This document shows positions 51,481 through 63,336 of a DNA stretch of 64,000 nt, piece by piece (position 1 is the stretch's first letter; every line of letters begins with the position of its first letter). The position numbers and the translations under genes are program-made. This DNA is from Gloeopeniophorella convolvens (taxonomy: Eukaryota > Basidiomycota > Agaricomycetes > Russulales). The stretch covers positions 24,801-88,800 of the forward strand of contig WTXD01000087.1 of assembly GCA_022496205.1 (NCBI GenBank). Direction: 5' to 3'. The notes below the pieces were generated by a model. It worked only from the letters and a program-made list of their open reading frames with translations. It searched no databases and had not been told where the DNA came from.

Positions 51481-53022
51481 CTAGTCGGAGTCGTACGGAG
51501 GCTCGAGCCACCCCTCTTCTCGAAAGCAGAGTTTGACGCGGCGCCCTGCGCGCAAGCGCGCATCAAGAACGCCCTCGAATTGGTGTCGTACCATGAGACA
51601 GTGGACCCAGATGTCCATGTCCGACACCATGATCTCGCGCAGCTCGGGAAGCAGCTCGAGGACTGGCGGCGCGCCCTCTCCGGGGCGCAAGGCATCAGAG
51701 AGCTGCCGCGAAAGCTCGCTGCCGAGCCAGAGCGTCTGCACTGCGGGGAACAGCCTGAGGAGCGTACGCCACTGCGCGACGCTGAGCGCCTCTTCCCACC
51801 CGACACCGGCGTGCGTCGCGATCAGCGCGAGCTTCTCCAAGGCCGCGAATTTCGGAAGGAGTGTGCGGAAGAGCTGTGTGGCTGCGTCGGCCTGGCGGTC
51901 GGACTGATCGCAGAGAACCACGAGGTTGAGTCTGATGGGGCTAGTCAGCCGACCCTCGAAATCGGGTAGTGTGGAGATGTCGACGCGGTTGTTGTAGAAG
52001 GTGAGCATAATGGGACCGAACGCCGCGCGCTGATTCATGTCGATGAATTGCAATAGGCAAGGGAGAGTAAAGGTAGTTTGGTGGAAGAAGATAACTATCA
52101 ACATCGTGAGGTGTTGTGTAGCAATCCGACCCACGAAGCCTTCCAACCAGGTGCTGCTACCTTCAAATTCCAGGTAACAAAGCTTCGGAAAGGCCACGCG
52201 GGGTGTGTGAGGCTCTGGGGTCGTTCTCCGGGTGTCGAGGGCTGCCGTGGAGGATCTGAAGCTGACGGAAAGCGTCTCTAATCGAGACAAATTTGACGTC
52301 TGCGCCACAAGGTGCTCTGGGGAGAAGTAGGAAGTCACCGGGATATTCTTTAATCGAAGCTCGATGATACCGGTGGTTGAGCTGATCAGTAGAGACTTGG
52401 TCGGAAGTAGGACAGCGTCCAGGAAGAGAGAGCGTAGACGAGGCGCTGAAAATGCCTGAGGGAATACAAGGTCTACGTTATCTGTGTCCTGAAAAGCGAG
52501 TTTTTCTAGGATTGGAAATGATTGGTTTGTAGATACAATCAGGCTACGCCACAAGGTAGGCGATAACCCGTTGAAGACCATGGAGCGCACGCGGTCGCAG
52601 TGCTGAAGAGCGAGAAACATTACCTCTTCATCCTGAACGCTCATCGGTGCGTGCCGGGAGGAATCGTATCTGAGACAGAGCGGCAAATCGGGTGGCCAGC
52701 GTTCGAGGAGGTCTGCTACAGGTGTGCCGTTGCCGCATAGAAGGCCAAGGTTGAGGCGCACCGCGGATGCGAGTATGACGCCCCGCCATTTCCGACACAC
52801 ATGTGTGAGAGGAACCCATCCGTATCCATCGGTCCAGGTATAGCGGTCGTCCAGGCGGTACGCGCTGAAAAGTTCCAGAAGTAACTCATCGGGAAGGGAA
52901 TCGATGGCCGTGCTGTTGGAAGGGCCACCCAAGTCTACACTGGAATCATGAATTGACGTGCATGACTCAAAGATGGATGGAGGACGCACCGGGCCTGATG
53001 AACGCGACACTTGACCCGCCAT
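51481..53022 (-). CDS. F-box protein with leucine-rich C-terminus
   Basis: Single exon, about 513 aa if it starts at the MAGQVS methionine (53022). The frame is open to 53076 with a further start. The F-box at residues about 38-85 reads IDSLPDELLLELFSAYRLDD...VCRKWRGVIL. The remainder is a series of irregular leucine-rich segments (LEKLAFQDTDNVDLVFP, LRSLFLDAVLLP, LETLSVSF, LEKLALIATHA) typical of agaricomycete F-box genes. Predicted substrate adaptor of an SCF ubiquitin ligase. The substrate is unknown. Intact. Confidence 0.85.
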   Translation of the reverse strand: MAGQVSRSSGPVRPPSIFESCTSIHDSSVDLGGPSNSTAIDSLPDELLLELFSAYRLDDRYTWTDGYGWVPLTHVCRKWRGVILASAVRLNLGLLCGNGTPVADLLERWPPDLPLCLRYDSSRHAPMSVQDEEVMFLALQHCDRVRSMVFNGLSPTLWRSLIVSTNQSFPILEKLAFQDTDNVDLVFPQAFSAPRLRSLFLDAVLLPTKSLLISSTTGIIELRLKNIPVTSYFSPEHLVAQTSNLSRLETLSVSFRSSTAALDTRRTTPEPHTPRVAFPKLCYLEFEGSSTWLEGFVGRIATQHLTMLIVIFFHQTTFTLPCLLQFIDMNQRAAFGPIMLTFYNNRVDISTLPDFEGRLTSPIRLNLVVLCDQSDRQADAATQLFRTLLPKFAALEKLALIATHAGVGWEEALSVAQWRTLLRLFPAVQTLWLGSELSRQLSDALRPGEGAPPVLELLPELREIMVSDMDIWVHCLMVRHQFEGVLDARLRAGRRVKLCFREEGWLEPPYDSD

Positions 53023-53326
53023 TGAGCGTGGCGGGCAGTGACATGGCCCGCGCGTATGTCTCGGAGGGGGGCGCACCGGTCAGTTTTGACGACCTGCCGT
53101 AGACTTCTTCGCCTGCTACTACTGGGACTGCTATTTGTGGTTGAGGTAGTCCAGAATCAGGAGAACTGTACTTGGCGACGTGGCAGCGTGGAGTAGGGGT
53201 TCTCAGTTACTCCACAATGTCCGTGTGCTGCCAGGAGGTGCTGAGTTGAATCCTCGTGCTGATCGATGTTGAAGGACATGTGAAGTCGGGTGATCGATCG
53301 CGTTGAGTGCAGGCTCCCAAAATCTC
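53023..53326. other. intergenic, F-box promoter region
   Basis: 304 bp between the F-box start (-) and family copy c (+). No gene. Confidence 0.4.
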
Positions 53327-54640
53327 ACGACGCCGCGCGGTTCGTGTCGGTCGACGGACGCGACACTCTCCTTCACGCCCTTCCAACGGTGTAACCGCTG
53401 CCAGCCCAGGATGAGCATCGGAGGCCCGCCCAAGGCCCAGCTCGGCAGCGCTGGCAAGAACTACTGCCCGGTCACAAAATCGCCAGAAAGTGCAACGTCA
53501 GCTTTCCGAAAGATACCGCGCCAGGCGCTGAGGACGCACCCCGCGTTCGCGCGCACGCCCGTCCTGCAGCACCTCGTCCTCTCTCAACAGGACATCCACC
53601 CACCTGAAACGGTGACCGACGATATCTTCCCCGAGGATCACTAGCAGCTTGAGCTTCCGGAGACTGGACATATTTTGTCAGGCAGGGTATGTCGTTATGT
53701 GTTTCCTCTGCCTCTGCCTCCGTTTTGATTTTGACTGCAGCCTGCGTGGGACGGGGCCAAGAAGTTGACCGACGAAAGGCTCGAGAATTTGGGCGTCGAT
53801 ACGGGCACGAATAGTCGCAGCAGCGTCCCGCACGTCCACGCGCCGCACGCCCGCGCCGCCTCCGTGAGTCGTTCGTGCTTCATCACGGTCAAAGAGGGTT
53901 TTCGCCAACTCTGAGCATAGACATTGTCCCTGTGGATCCCGCGCTCTTGTGTTTCAAGCTCAAGAAGCTGCAGCAGGCGCAGAACCTGCAGTCGCACTCG
54001 GCGTCCGTCTTGCCACAGCTCCCACCCCACCCGATCAACGCCGCCACGCCGCCGATGCTCCCGGTCAACCCCCTTCCCCTTCCGGTGGCCCCTGTTCCGC
54101 CTACCATGTCGGCCCCGCTGTGACACGACCATAGCCTCTCTCTCGCCGCGACGCCATTCACTCTACCGCACCAGTACTTCAGCTTTAACAACACCATGTT
54201 CAACCCATTTGGCCCCGGCGCCACACTCGGCTCGGACGCCATCCGTGAGCCCGACGCACGCTCAGACCCCGGCGCGCGCACGGACCAATCGCTCGCGCCC
54301 CCCGCGACGCCCGCCCGTGCCCATGGCTACCCTGACTTTGTGCGCAGGTTCGGTCTGGACGTCTCCGAGGAGGCCGACAAAGACGAGGAGGATCAGCAGG
54401 CGAATGGCGGGCAGGAGCTGGTGGGGGCCGCCGCCGCGGAAGAGGACCGTGTGCTCGCAGGGGCGTCGCACGTCGCGACGATTGACATGGACGACATGCT
54501 CGGCATGGAGCTCGATGCGGACGCAGACGCAAACGCAGACATCGACGCCGATGCGGCGGACGCCACGGTCGACCGCATCGCGACTGCTGCGAGTCCAAAC
54601 TGTAGCGCGTCCGGACTCTAGATATAAAATTGACATCCTT
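53327..54640 (+). pseudogene. low-complexity gene family, copy c (best preserved)
   Basis: Plus strand: MSIGGPPKAQLGSAGKNYCPV, LSQQDIHPPETVTDDIFPEDH, FKLKKLQQAQNLQSH, then an open frame 54196-54621 from MFNPFGPGATLGSDAIREPDAR through FVRRFGLDVSEEADKDEEDQQ to the Asp/Ala run. Here the site AACACCATGTTCAACCC is uninterrupted. The N-terminal third is missing, and its place is taken by a segment (53327-53366) that in copy d lies at the C-terminal end, so the copy is rearranged. Function unknown. Confidence 0.6.
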
Positions 54641-54816
54641 GGATTTCATACGGACATGGGCGGCGCCAGGTACGACGTGGCGTATATGCGCTACCAAACA
54701 GGTTACGACTGGCCTTCGTTTGACCCTCACGCCAGGCGTTACCAGGGAACTAGTTCCTTACATCACATGGAGCGCACCGTCATACTGCATACAGTAAATA
54801 CAGGGAAGCGTTACCA

Positions 54817-57800
54817 CTACGATTTCGTACGATTCTGTTTTCCTACGTAACAATTCATCCAATCAGTCCCATGAACAAAATTCGACGTATCTAGGATAGT
54901 CTCATTCGGAGCAATGACCCACACATTGCACGGATGGCGCAGGCCAGCCCTGTGCGGTTCGGGGACCCACATGAGCAGTGCACCATCTTCCCCGTGGATC
55001 CAGCCTTCCTCATCCAGCTCCCACAGGTCCGGAACGGCGGTGCTGCCACTGGGACGACTCGGGCGTCGACCCAAGCTCGAGGAAGCGCCATCGGGGGCTC
55101 ATGCGCGGAGTCGAGCGGAGTGCGAGGTACATGCGGTCGCGTGGACGCGTCTGTAGGATCCCCAAGATTGACAACCCACAGCCGGATCGCCTTGTCGGCT
55201 GAGGCAGAAGCAATAAACTGGCCGTCCGGCGAGACCGCGACGGAGGTGACCGCGTGCGTGTGCGCTGTGAATGGACCTGCAAGCACCTGTCCTGTCTCGG
55301 CGTCCCAGATCCGAATTGTCTTGTCCCACGAGCCCGAGGCAACATGGCGACCATTCGGCGAGAACGTGACAGAGGTGACGTGGCTCGTGTGTCCTGTGAA
55401 TGGACCTGCGACGGCCTGTCCCGTCTCTGCGTCCCAGATCCGAATTGTCTTGTCGTCCGAGCCTGAGATAACACGATGATCGTCCGACGAGAACGCAACA
55501 GAGGTGACACGACTCGTGTGTCCGGTGAATGGACCTACGGCCATCTGTCCTGTTTCGGCGTCCCAGGTCCGAATTGTCTTGTCGTACGAGCCTGAGGCAA
55601 CACGGCGACCGTCCGACGAGAACGTGACAGAGCTGACGTCATCTGTGTGCCCAGTGAATGGACCTGCGACGGCCTGCCCTGTCTCTGCGTCCCAGATCCG
55701 AATTGTCTTGTCGTACGAGCCTGAGGCAACGTGGCGACCGTCCGGCGAGAACACGACAGAGGCGACCCAGTCCGTGTGTCCGGTGAATGGACCTGCAATG
55801 GCCTGTCCTGTCTCGGCGTCCCAGATCCGAATGTGTTGTCACGTGAGCCTGAGGCAACACGACGACCGTCCGACGAGAACGCGACAGAGGTGACGAAGTT
55901 CGTGTGTCCAGTGAATGGACTCGCAATAGCCTGTCCTGTCTCTGCGTCCCAGATCTGGACTGTCCCGTTATCCGAGCCTGAGGCAATACGGCGTCCATCT
56001 GGCGACATTGTCATGCTATTGCACTGTCCGCCTACATGAATAACCATTTCCTGTGCTGGCCAATGCGACGGCCTCCCCTGACGCAGAGAGAACGTTCTCG
56101 GAAACAATTCTGCATAATGTTGGGAGATAACCGATGCTTCCGGGGCGAATGGGAGGGCGGACAGATAAAGGTGTGGAGTGCTCTGTGCGATGGGCATCCC
56201 AAAATAGCGCACGAACTTGGCAGCGTCGTGGGTCCACGCCTCGAGCGTCTTCAGCGGGTCTGTCAACGCTGACTGTCATAGAAATAACTCATGAGATCTA
56301 CCGAGGTATCAGATGAAGTGTCTGAGAATACTCACGTCTTTGTGAGCTTGCGCCTCCCAGGCTTTCACGGTCGACAACGCTTGTGAGGCAAGATTCACAG
56401 CACCGAGTAGGCTGAGGGCTTCCAACCAAGAAAGAAAGTCATTCTTGAAGAATAATTGGGCCTCGTCGACGAGGCTTGCGTCGGGAGTGCTCCGCTGGAG
56501 GTGGGCCGCCCAGAAGCGGCAGGCGTAGGATAGGGCGTGTGAAATGTGTTCGGCCACGCGGGATGGGAGGTCCGAGATATCTGAGTTGCGCTGATGCGAT
56601 GACTGGAGACGGCAGATATTGAGGCCGGCCTTATTATGGATGAGACCAAATGTTCCGCTCGCCAACTGGTGGTGAGCATCGCTTATGTTGATCCAGAACT
56701 TGCCAGCCCTCTTCTGATCGGTGAGGAAGTCACGGAAAGACGTGTGTAGGGGAACGATGGGGAGAGATGAATCGGGTAGCGTGACGTTGCTCAGCAATGA
56801 GCCAAGGTAGTCGACAATTGCACGAACAGACCCCTCGCCCAGACGAGCTGGTGGCGTCGTATACTCGCACAAACGAGCAATGGAGTTGATTGAAGGAGGC
56901 TCGAACGACGCCAGAAGAAGGCCCATGACAGACCGGAATCGAGGTAGAACCGAGTCGCGACTGAATGTCTTGGTAAGGACCGTGCCGTATAGTGTGTCCA
57001 GAGGGTTGAGGCCTTCGCGGTCGGGAGAAGGATGCAAGACGTCACCTATGCATTCGCCTTGTTCCAGACCGGGGGTGGGCGTTGGATATAGTCGCATGCG
57101 ACAGCCGCCCATTGGAACAAACCGCCTGCCTTGGCGGCAAGCTCCTCGCCGCACAAATGGAACACAGTGGAGGGGAGGCGCCCCTGAATGTAGGTGCGAA
57201 TGTCTTCGTGTGTACCAGAAGACAGGCGTCGATCGTCCATATACAGATTGGCCACGTATTTCGCTTCAACAAATGCGCTCACGATATCTTTCTCCGGCCT
57301 GGAGGTGATGAGGATGCGGAAGTTCGAAGGGAGTTTGTGGATGTTGCCAGCAAGGAAGGTGTGCAATCCAGCCACGCCGGATGCGTCGCCAGATTCATCC
57401 AACGCATCGACGACGACCAAAATGGGACCGATCAACGGCACCTCTCGAAGCGGCTCCAGCAGCATCGACTGGAATATGGTGTGGTAATCCTGCGCGCCAC
57501 GCCGAAGGGACGTGTTGGCTTCGATGGCCTTCCACAAAGACATTTTGAATGTGGGGTACCGGTCTGCGAGGTCGTGGACGAGTCCAGTGAAAAGGAGGGA
57601 GGCGTCACGCCCGACTCGTTCCGTGCGTGAGAAGACAAATGAAGAGGTGAGACGACGAGTCTCGTTGAAGTGATGAGCGATCTCGTTTGCGATCGAAGAC
57701 TTCCCCGTCCCCGCCTGGCCGAAGAGCACGAGCGCACGCGGAGATGAGGGGTTGTTCACCCAGCTGGTGATATGATCCAAGAAGGCTAAGCGAGTCCCCG

Positions 57801-58008
57801 ATAGACACCTTGTAACGTTCGTGCGCGACTCGGGTTCGGGCGTTGAATCGTCGTCGCTGGGCACGGACGGTTCGGGTTCGCGTCGGGGCTCCCAGTCGGG
57901 ACTTGCTGCGACGAAGGGTTCTGTTGGAGTCAGAGTCGTGGATCCGCGTGGATCCTCTTCGATGGGCTGGGACGTGGTGACGATAGGCGACCAATCGGGT
58001 CGCTCGGA
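54817..58008 (-). CDS. NACHT-WD40 NLR copy 3 with intact P-loop, 5' end cut off by Ty3 element
   Basis: The NACHT exon begins at an acceptor (CTATCCTCAG, 58009-58010). Motifs: CLSGTRLAFLDHITSWVNN, Walker A LFGQAGTGKSSIANE, SSFVFSRTERVGRDASLLF, Walker B ILVVVDALDESGD, FRILITSRPEKDI, then the NACHT-C linker, an intron (56273-56335), only seven WD40 repeats, and the [16 protein letters not shown] tail. No in-frame ATG lies upstream of the P-loop within the exon, so an upstream exon is required. The intron containing it is interrupted by the LTR 36 bp upstream. Frame breaks: near 57073 (five C where copy 2 has six), 55833 (ACACATT against ACACAATT), and 55118 (five C against six). Predicted nucleotide-dependent sensor in nonself recognition or programmed cell death. 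Confidence 0.85.
55187..56012 (-). repeat. WD40 tandem array, about 7 units of 129 bp
   Basis: Same unit as the other arrays but half the length. Variable residues after GHT: NF, DW, DD, SR, SH, HA. Copy numbers 14, 13 and 7 show expansion and contraction after duplication. Confidence 0.92.
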
Positions 58009-58044
58009 CTGAGGATAGAGGAGAGAAGGGACTCGTATTCGCAC

Positions 58045-58331
58045 TGTAGCTACTGTACTGGAGAATACAGGAGGACAAGCTTAAGTCTACAGAGCGAACG
58101 AGCTTGTCCTTAAATACTCGACGGTGCACTGCCGTATCGTACAGGAAAGGTTTGCATAAGGCAAGGAGAGGGATCCTTGTAGTCGTAAACGAGGCGCGAG
58201 GAGTCAGAGAGGCGATGCGGCGTACGGGAACGAGGAGACGAGTCGAGCGGCGTAGCGCGAGAACGAGGCGCGTACCGTACGAAAAAGGAAAAAGTAAGAA
58301 AAATAGTAGGGCAGTACGTAGAGCCGTAACA
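58045..58331 (-). mobile_element. 3' LTR of the Ty3/gypsy element (boundaries tentative)
   Basis: On the minus strand it starts TGTTACGGCTCTACG directly after a purine tract (AAAGCGGGGGTAA) and probably ends GCTACA at 58045. It has a TATA-like TATTTAAGG near 58110. The inner boundary is supported by the tract. The outer end is inferred, because the 5' LTR lies outside the window and cannot be compared. Confidence 0.55.
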
Positions 58332-58363
58332 TTACCCCCGCTTTAGGATGAAAGCCCCAGCTT

Positions 58364-59691
58364 TCAGATGTCAAGGTGAGGGGGTTGCCCGTGCGTGACG
58401 ACGGCCGTGCTGTCCCTCATCGGATAAGGGTCTTGACGACGGCGTGGCGTCCCTCGCTCGTTACTGGGTGCTGCCGAATGGTTCAACCTGATCGATCCAC
58501 CGCTAGAGCTGGAGCTCGCACGGGCTCGGGTGCGATTGAGGCGTCGATGTCCGGTGGTGACATAGATGTTGTCCAGGTGGGCGCGGTTGACAATGGAGGC
58601 GTTTTCGAGTCGGACCACGACTGGGTCGACGTCACGGGCGAGGCGATAGCGCTGCTCTTGTAGCGCGTTGACCTCGTTGTCAATTGCCCGGATTTGTCGG
58701 TGGAAGGTCTGGAGACGGTGGATGTCTCCCATAACACCGGGGTCAGCGAGCTGGCGGATGCGACTCATCATGTGGGGCTCGGACGCTACGAGGTCCGAGT
58801 AGAAGTCCGCGCGTAAGGCGGTCTGGATGCCGGGGTGGGGTTCCGCGAGACACGGAACGCACACCTCGTAGGACGTGGCGGTGGCGAGTGCGAGGTAGTA
58901 CGGTTCAGCACAGTCGATGAGCTTATAATAGCGGGGGCGCACTATGTCCCCGTAGGGTCCGGTGATGGTGAACTCCAGCGCGTGCTCCCCCTCGTTCTTG
59001 GTGAACCCCCTGAGTCGGGGGTCGTGCTGGAACTCCGCGATCGCCCTAGTGAGGTACCGGTTAATACCGCGTTGTCCGTCCGGTCCGCTTCGTCGAGGAG
59101 ATACTGGACGCGTTCTTGTGGGAGGTTGAACCAGTCTTCTACCTCCTTGAGCTGGTCCAGCGCGTACTGGACGATGAGGGAGCGGAGTTCGACCGGGAAG
59201 GGGTGGTCGGGAGATGGAGCGACATTGCTCCGATGGTGATGGTGGCGGCGCGTTGGATGAGTTTCTCCATGGCGTCGTCTTCACGGAGTATTTCTTGTTC
59301 GGCCGACTCTCGGCGTTCGCGCTCCGCGTCTGGGGTAGGGGGAGATGGTGGACGAGGTGGGCCTCGTTGTAGGCCTGGGTTTCTTCTTCGGTTGGGACCG
59401 TAGCCTCGTGAACCTCAGCGGTGTCGTCGAAGGAGGCGATGTAGGCGTGCCAGGTGCTAGGGTCTGTGGCAGGAGGGGGAACGGGAGTGGGGCGTCGGAT
59501 ACGGGTGTTCCGCCTGGAGAGGGGGGAGAGTCGAACGTAGTGGGGGCTTGCATGAGGACGATAGGGTCGATTGTCGTAGACACGACATAGTCGGGGGACT
59601 GGGGGATGTACGGCAGGGAGGGAGTACGGGAGGCGGTGGACAGGGCGTCGTAGTCGGTGTTGTTGAAGGTGAAAGACATAGTGGAAAGTGC
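58364..59691 (-). CDS. extra ORF of the Ty3 element after the chromodomain
   Basis: Start MSFTFNNTDYDALSTASRTP at about 59691. The frame then passes through HEATVPTEEETQAYNEAHL and ELRSLIVQYALDQLKEVEDWF to GINRYLTRAIAEFQHDPRLRG, TITGPYGDIVRPRYYKLIDC, a coiled-coil (IDNEVNALQEQRYRLARDV) and HLDI, stop 58364. Three frames are involved, so two or three one-base shifts are needed. The C-terminal 300 codons are one frame. There is no signal peptide or membrane helix, so it is not envelope-like. It lies in the position where some Ty3 elements carry an additional gene. Function unknown. Confidence 0.6.
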
Positions 59692-59737
59692 TCGAGTTGT
59701 TGTAGACCGGGGAGTCTGACGAAAAGATGAGAAATTA

Positions 59738-59752
59738 CCCCCCCTTTTAAGA
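59738..59752 (-). promoter_or_regulatory. internal polypurine tract
   Basis: AAAAGGGGGGG (minus strand) immediately after the chromodomain stop, followed by TAAT. It resembles the tract preceding the LTR at 58332-58345, which is also followed by TAAT. It is either a secondary plus-strand primer or the former 3' end of the element's internal region. Confidence 0.45.
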
Positions 59753-62700
59753 GCGACGTCCTCGTTGCTTCGTGGGATAAAGGGTCGGTCCTGGTGCGTC
59801 GGGGTGCGTTTTGTGAAACGCTTCGATTGCCTCCTGTGCATGTATGAGGCTTGCTGGAATCCATTCATTCTCGGCGTCTGGGAAGCCGAGCCACTTGATG
59901 AGGTACTCGATTTTCTTGCGGAAAACACGAGAGTTGAGGATGGCTTCTATTTCTTGTTCCTCTTCTCCGTCGATAAGGTCAGGGGGCGGTGGTGTGAAGT
60001 TGGGTCCGTGTTCGGTCGTCTTGTTGTATGGCGTCAACAACGAGGCATGAAACACGTTGTGGATACGAAAATGAGTGGGAAGGGCGAGTTGGAAAGAGAC
60101 AGGGGATAACTTCTTCGTTATCTTGAATGGTCCGTGGCGGCGTGGTGCTAGTTTTGCTGTGGGTACGCTGTGTGAAGGTTCTTGCCTTCTAGCCACACGT
60201 GTTGACCTTCTTGCAACGAGGGGGTCGTTCCTCCTCCTCGTTCTTTCATTCTCGTGCTTGCCCATTTGAGGGCGAGATGTGCATCGTGTCGGATGTCGTT
60301 AATTCGTTGGAGTCGCTCGGTGACTCCTGGTAATCGTGATGTTCCGGCTGTGCTTCCGGTGTCGTCTGGTCGATACCCCATCATGACTTCGAATGGGGTT
60401 TTGTTCGTAGCGGAATGTTGGTTTGAGTTATGCGCGAACTCGGCGAGTGACAACCAATCTGCCCAATCGTTTTGTCGTCCGTTTACCCAGAATCGGAGAT
60501 ACTGTTCGAGTTCTTGGTTTACTCGTTCAGTTTGTCCATCCGTTTGTGGGTGGTAGGCTGTGGACATTTTTTGTTTAATCTGCAACTTCTTGCAGAGTTC
60601 CTTGGTGAAGTGTGCGGTGAACCGCGTGTCTCGATCGGATATGATGCTTGCCGGTAGACCGAACCGTCGGAAGACGTGGTCGACGTAGAGTTTTGCGACA
60701 TCGGTCGCCGTCATAGCTTCTTTGCAGGGTATGAACACTGCTCCTTTTGTGCTGTCGTGGTCGACTACCACGAATATTGAATCGTAACCATTGGACTTGG
60801 GTAGTTTCGTGATGAAATCCATTGCGACGTGTCGGAAGGGAGTAGTCTGTCGTTCTGGTTCGATCGGCATAAGTTCGACTTTTGGTTTGTGAGTCAGAAC
60901 TTTCATCCTTTGACAGTCGGCGCATCCTTGTACGTATTTTTGCACGAATTCGTTGATTCCTACCCAATGCCAATGTTGTTTGACCTTTTCTTGGGTTTTG
61001 TGGATTCCTGGATGTCCGGCGCTTGGTCGATCGTGATATTGTCTCACGATTTCTTGTTTAAGCGCTTTGTCGTTGGGTACCCATCGTGCTCCTTGGGCGT
61101 TTTCTATCCAGCCGGTACTCTTCTCCGTATATTGTGGGGGTATACTTGTTCGTTCTTGTCGTTGTTGGTATTGTACTCGTTCTTCTAGTGTTGCGTCTGG
61201 CGGGAGTTCAGCAAAGTGGACAAATACTTCCTCTGGTAGGAGGACAGTATTTTCATTGTCTTGACTCCCGTCGTCGTGATCTGGTCGTCGGGATAGCACA
61301 TCTGCTGGGGTGTGATCGCGTCCAGGTACGTGTTTGATCACGAAATCGAAGTCGGCTAGTTCTTCATGCCAGCGCGCCTGTCTCCTTGTTACCTTCCGAG
61401 CTTGTCGGAAGTACAAGAGATTTTGATGGTCCGTAAGGATTGTGATTGGGTGAAGCGCTCCAGCGAGATGATGTCTCCATTCCTTGAGTGCTTTGATCAC
61501 CGCCAGCAATTCTCGGTCATAGATGTCGTAATTTCGTTCCGGGGGTGTGAACGAACTGGAGTAGTATGCGACAGGATGTCGCTTGCCGTCTTCCTTCTCT
61601 TGGGATAGGACCGCTCCGGTGGCAAACGCGGATGCGTCGGTTTCTAAGAAAAAGGGAAGGTCGTGATCTATATGTCGTAGGACGGGTTTGTCGAGGAAAG
61701 CGCGCTTCAGTTGTTCGAACGCGTCTTGTTCTTGTTGTTCCCAGTGCCAGGGGTTCTCCTTCTTCGTGAGGTCATTAAGGGGTCGTGCGATCTTCCCGAA
61801 GTCTTTGATGAACCGGCGGTAGAAGTTACCGAAGCCTAGGAAGGCTCGAACGTGTTTGACCGATTTGGGTACTGGCCAGTCTGCGATGCCTTTGACCTTG
61901 ATCGGGTCCATGGCTAGTCCGGTTCCGTCGATTACCACTCCCAGATACTCTACTTGGTCCGCCTCAAAGGTGCATTTCTCCGGTTTTAGGTATAAGTCGT
62001 TGTCTTGTAGTTTGGCGAGTACTCGGTGTACCATTTTGCGGTGTAGTTCAATGTCGTTCGGGGTTGCGATGAGTATATCGTCCATATAAATGATCACCAG
62101 TCCGGAGTCGATTTCTTCCTTGAAGATTTCGTTCATCATCGTTTGGAAGGTGGAGGGCGAGTTCGTTAATCCAAAGAACATGACCATGGGTTCAAATAGT
62201 CCTCGGTTGGTTTTGAACGCTGCCTTCCATTGGTCACCTTCTTTGATTCGGATGTTGTTGTACCCCCATCGTACGTCGAATTTGGTGAAGATCTTTGCGT
62301 GTTGGACCTTGTGGATTAGTTCTTCGATGAGGGGGAGAGGGTAGTGATTCCGGATGGTGTATTCGTTTAGTCGTCGGTAGTCCTGTACTGGGCGTAGTTT
62401 TCCATCCTTTTTCTTGACGAAGAAGAAGGGTGACGCGTATTTGGAGCCGGAGGATCGAATATAGCCTTTGTCGAGGTGTTCTTTGACAAATTTGTCTAGG
62501 GCTTCTTGTTCCGATGGCGATAGTGGGTACACCTTGCAATTTAGTTCCGGGGGTGCGTCGTCTTTGAGATCTATTGCATGATCCCATGGTCGGGGATCAG
62601 GGAACCGTTGGGCCGCTTCTTCGCTGAAGACTTTGTGGTATTGCTGGTATTCCGGGGGAATACTGGTTGTCGTGATAGGCGTTGCTGCCTCTGCCATCTG

Positions 62701-63270
62701 CTGTGCTTGCGAGATGCGATTGACGGTGGTTTCTGTTGGTGGTATCCCCAGGTATACTTCGTCTCCTTCTTCCAGGGAAATTGGGTCGACTCCCGCGACC
62801 CTAAGGCTTGTGCCACTTTGTACGTGGTATTTCCATTTGGTTCGCCTTCCTCCCTTTTTGACTGAAGGGACCACTCGCGCGCGATGGGCGTCTGGGGTGG
62901 ATAGGGATATGGGATGTACATCTTCTGCTAGTTTGCACTTGGCCCACTCGATTTTGGGTTCAAACGCTTTGAGCCAGGGGTATCCGAGGATAATTTGTTC
63001 TTTGCCAATATTTGACACATAGAACTTCTGTGTTCGAGTTCGCCCTGAAGCGGTGGCCAATAGTTCGACAAAGTGGGTGATGCTTCCCGCCTTGTTTCGG
63101 GTTCCGTCTGCGTTTCGTATAACGCGCGGTCGTTGGAGTACTTGTAGTGGTAGGTGGTGTCGATAAGCCAGTTCTTGGCTTATTATGTTGTCTGTAGCAC
63201 CGCTGTCGATGAGTGCTACGCTGTCGATCCGTTTTCTGATGTTCGTATAGCCAAAAGACTCGAATTGCAT
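59747..63270 (-). CDS. Ty3/gypsy pol: protease, RT, RNase H, integrase, chromodomain
   Basis: One frame of 1040 codons (63270-60148) and then, after a one-base shift near 60163 (three C where four keep frame), the end to 59747. Protease LIDSGATDNIIS; RT core with the YMDD box and LGFGNFYRRFIKDF; RNase H LETDASAFATGAVLS and DRELLAVI; integrase zinc region H-x4-H...C-x2-C (CADCQRMK), DDE residues in AMDFITKLP, SDRDTRFTAHF and YHPQTDGQTERVNQELE; chromodomain with YLIKWLGFPDAENEWIP. The protease frame joins the end of gag upstream. Replicates through reverse transcription in virus-like particles. The chromodomain probably steers integration to silent chromatin. Confidence 0.95.
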
Positions 63271-63336
63271 TGTCTAGTGGTACAAATACATCAGTCTTGA
63301 AGAGGGCTCGTGGAAGGATCGAAGTTCCCGAGCCTA

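Larger units (their letters stand above)
53260..58008. repeat. segmental duplication unit C (inverted)
   Basis: Same NLR plus convergent fragment arrangement as units A and B but inverted. The 3' spacer between NLR and fragment (GGAACTAGTTCC...GCGTxACCAGGG, 54750) is shared with 16590 and 22205. It retains the complete NACHT exon. Confidence 0.75.

Noticed and set aside
58364..59691. Envelope gene of an errantivirus-like element
   Set aside because: No signal peptide, membrane helix or cleavage site. Composition is that of a soluble coiled-coil protein.
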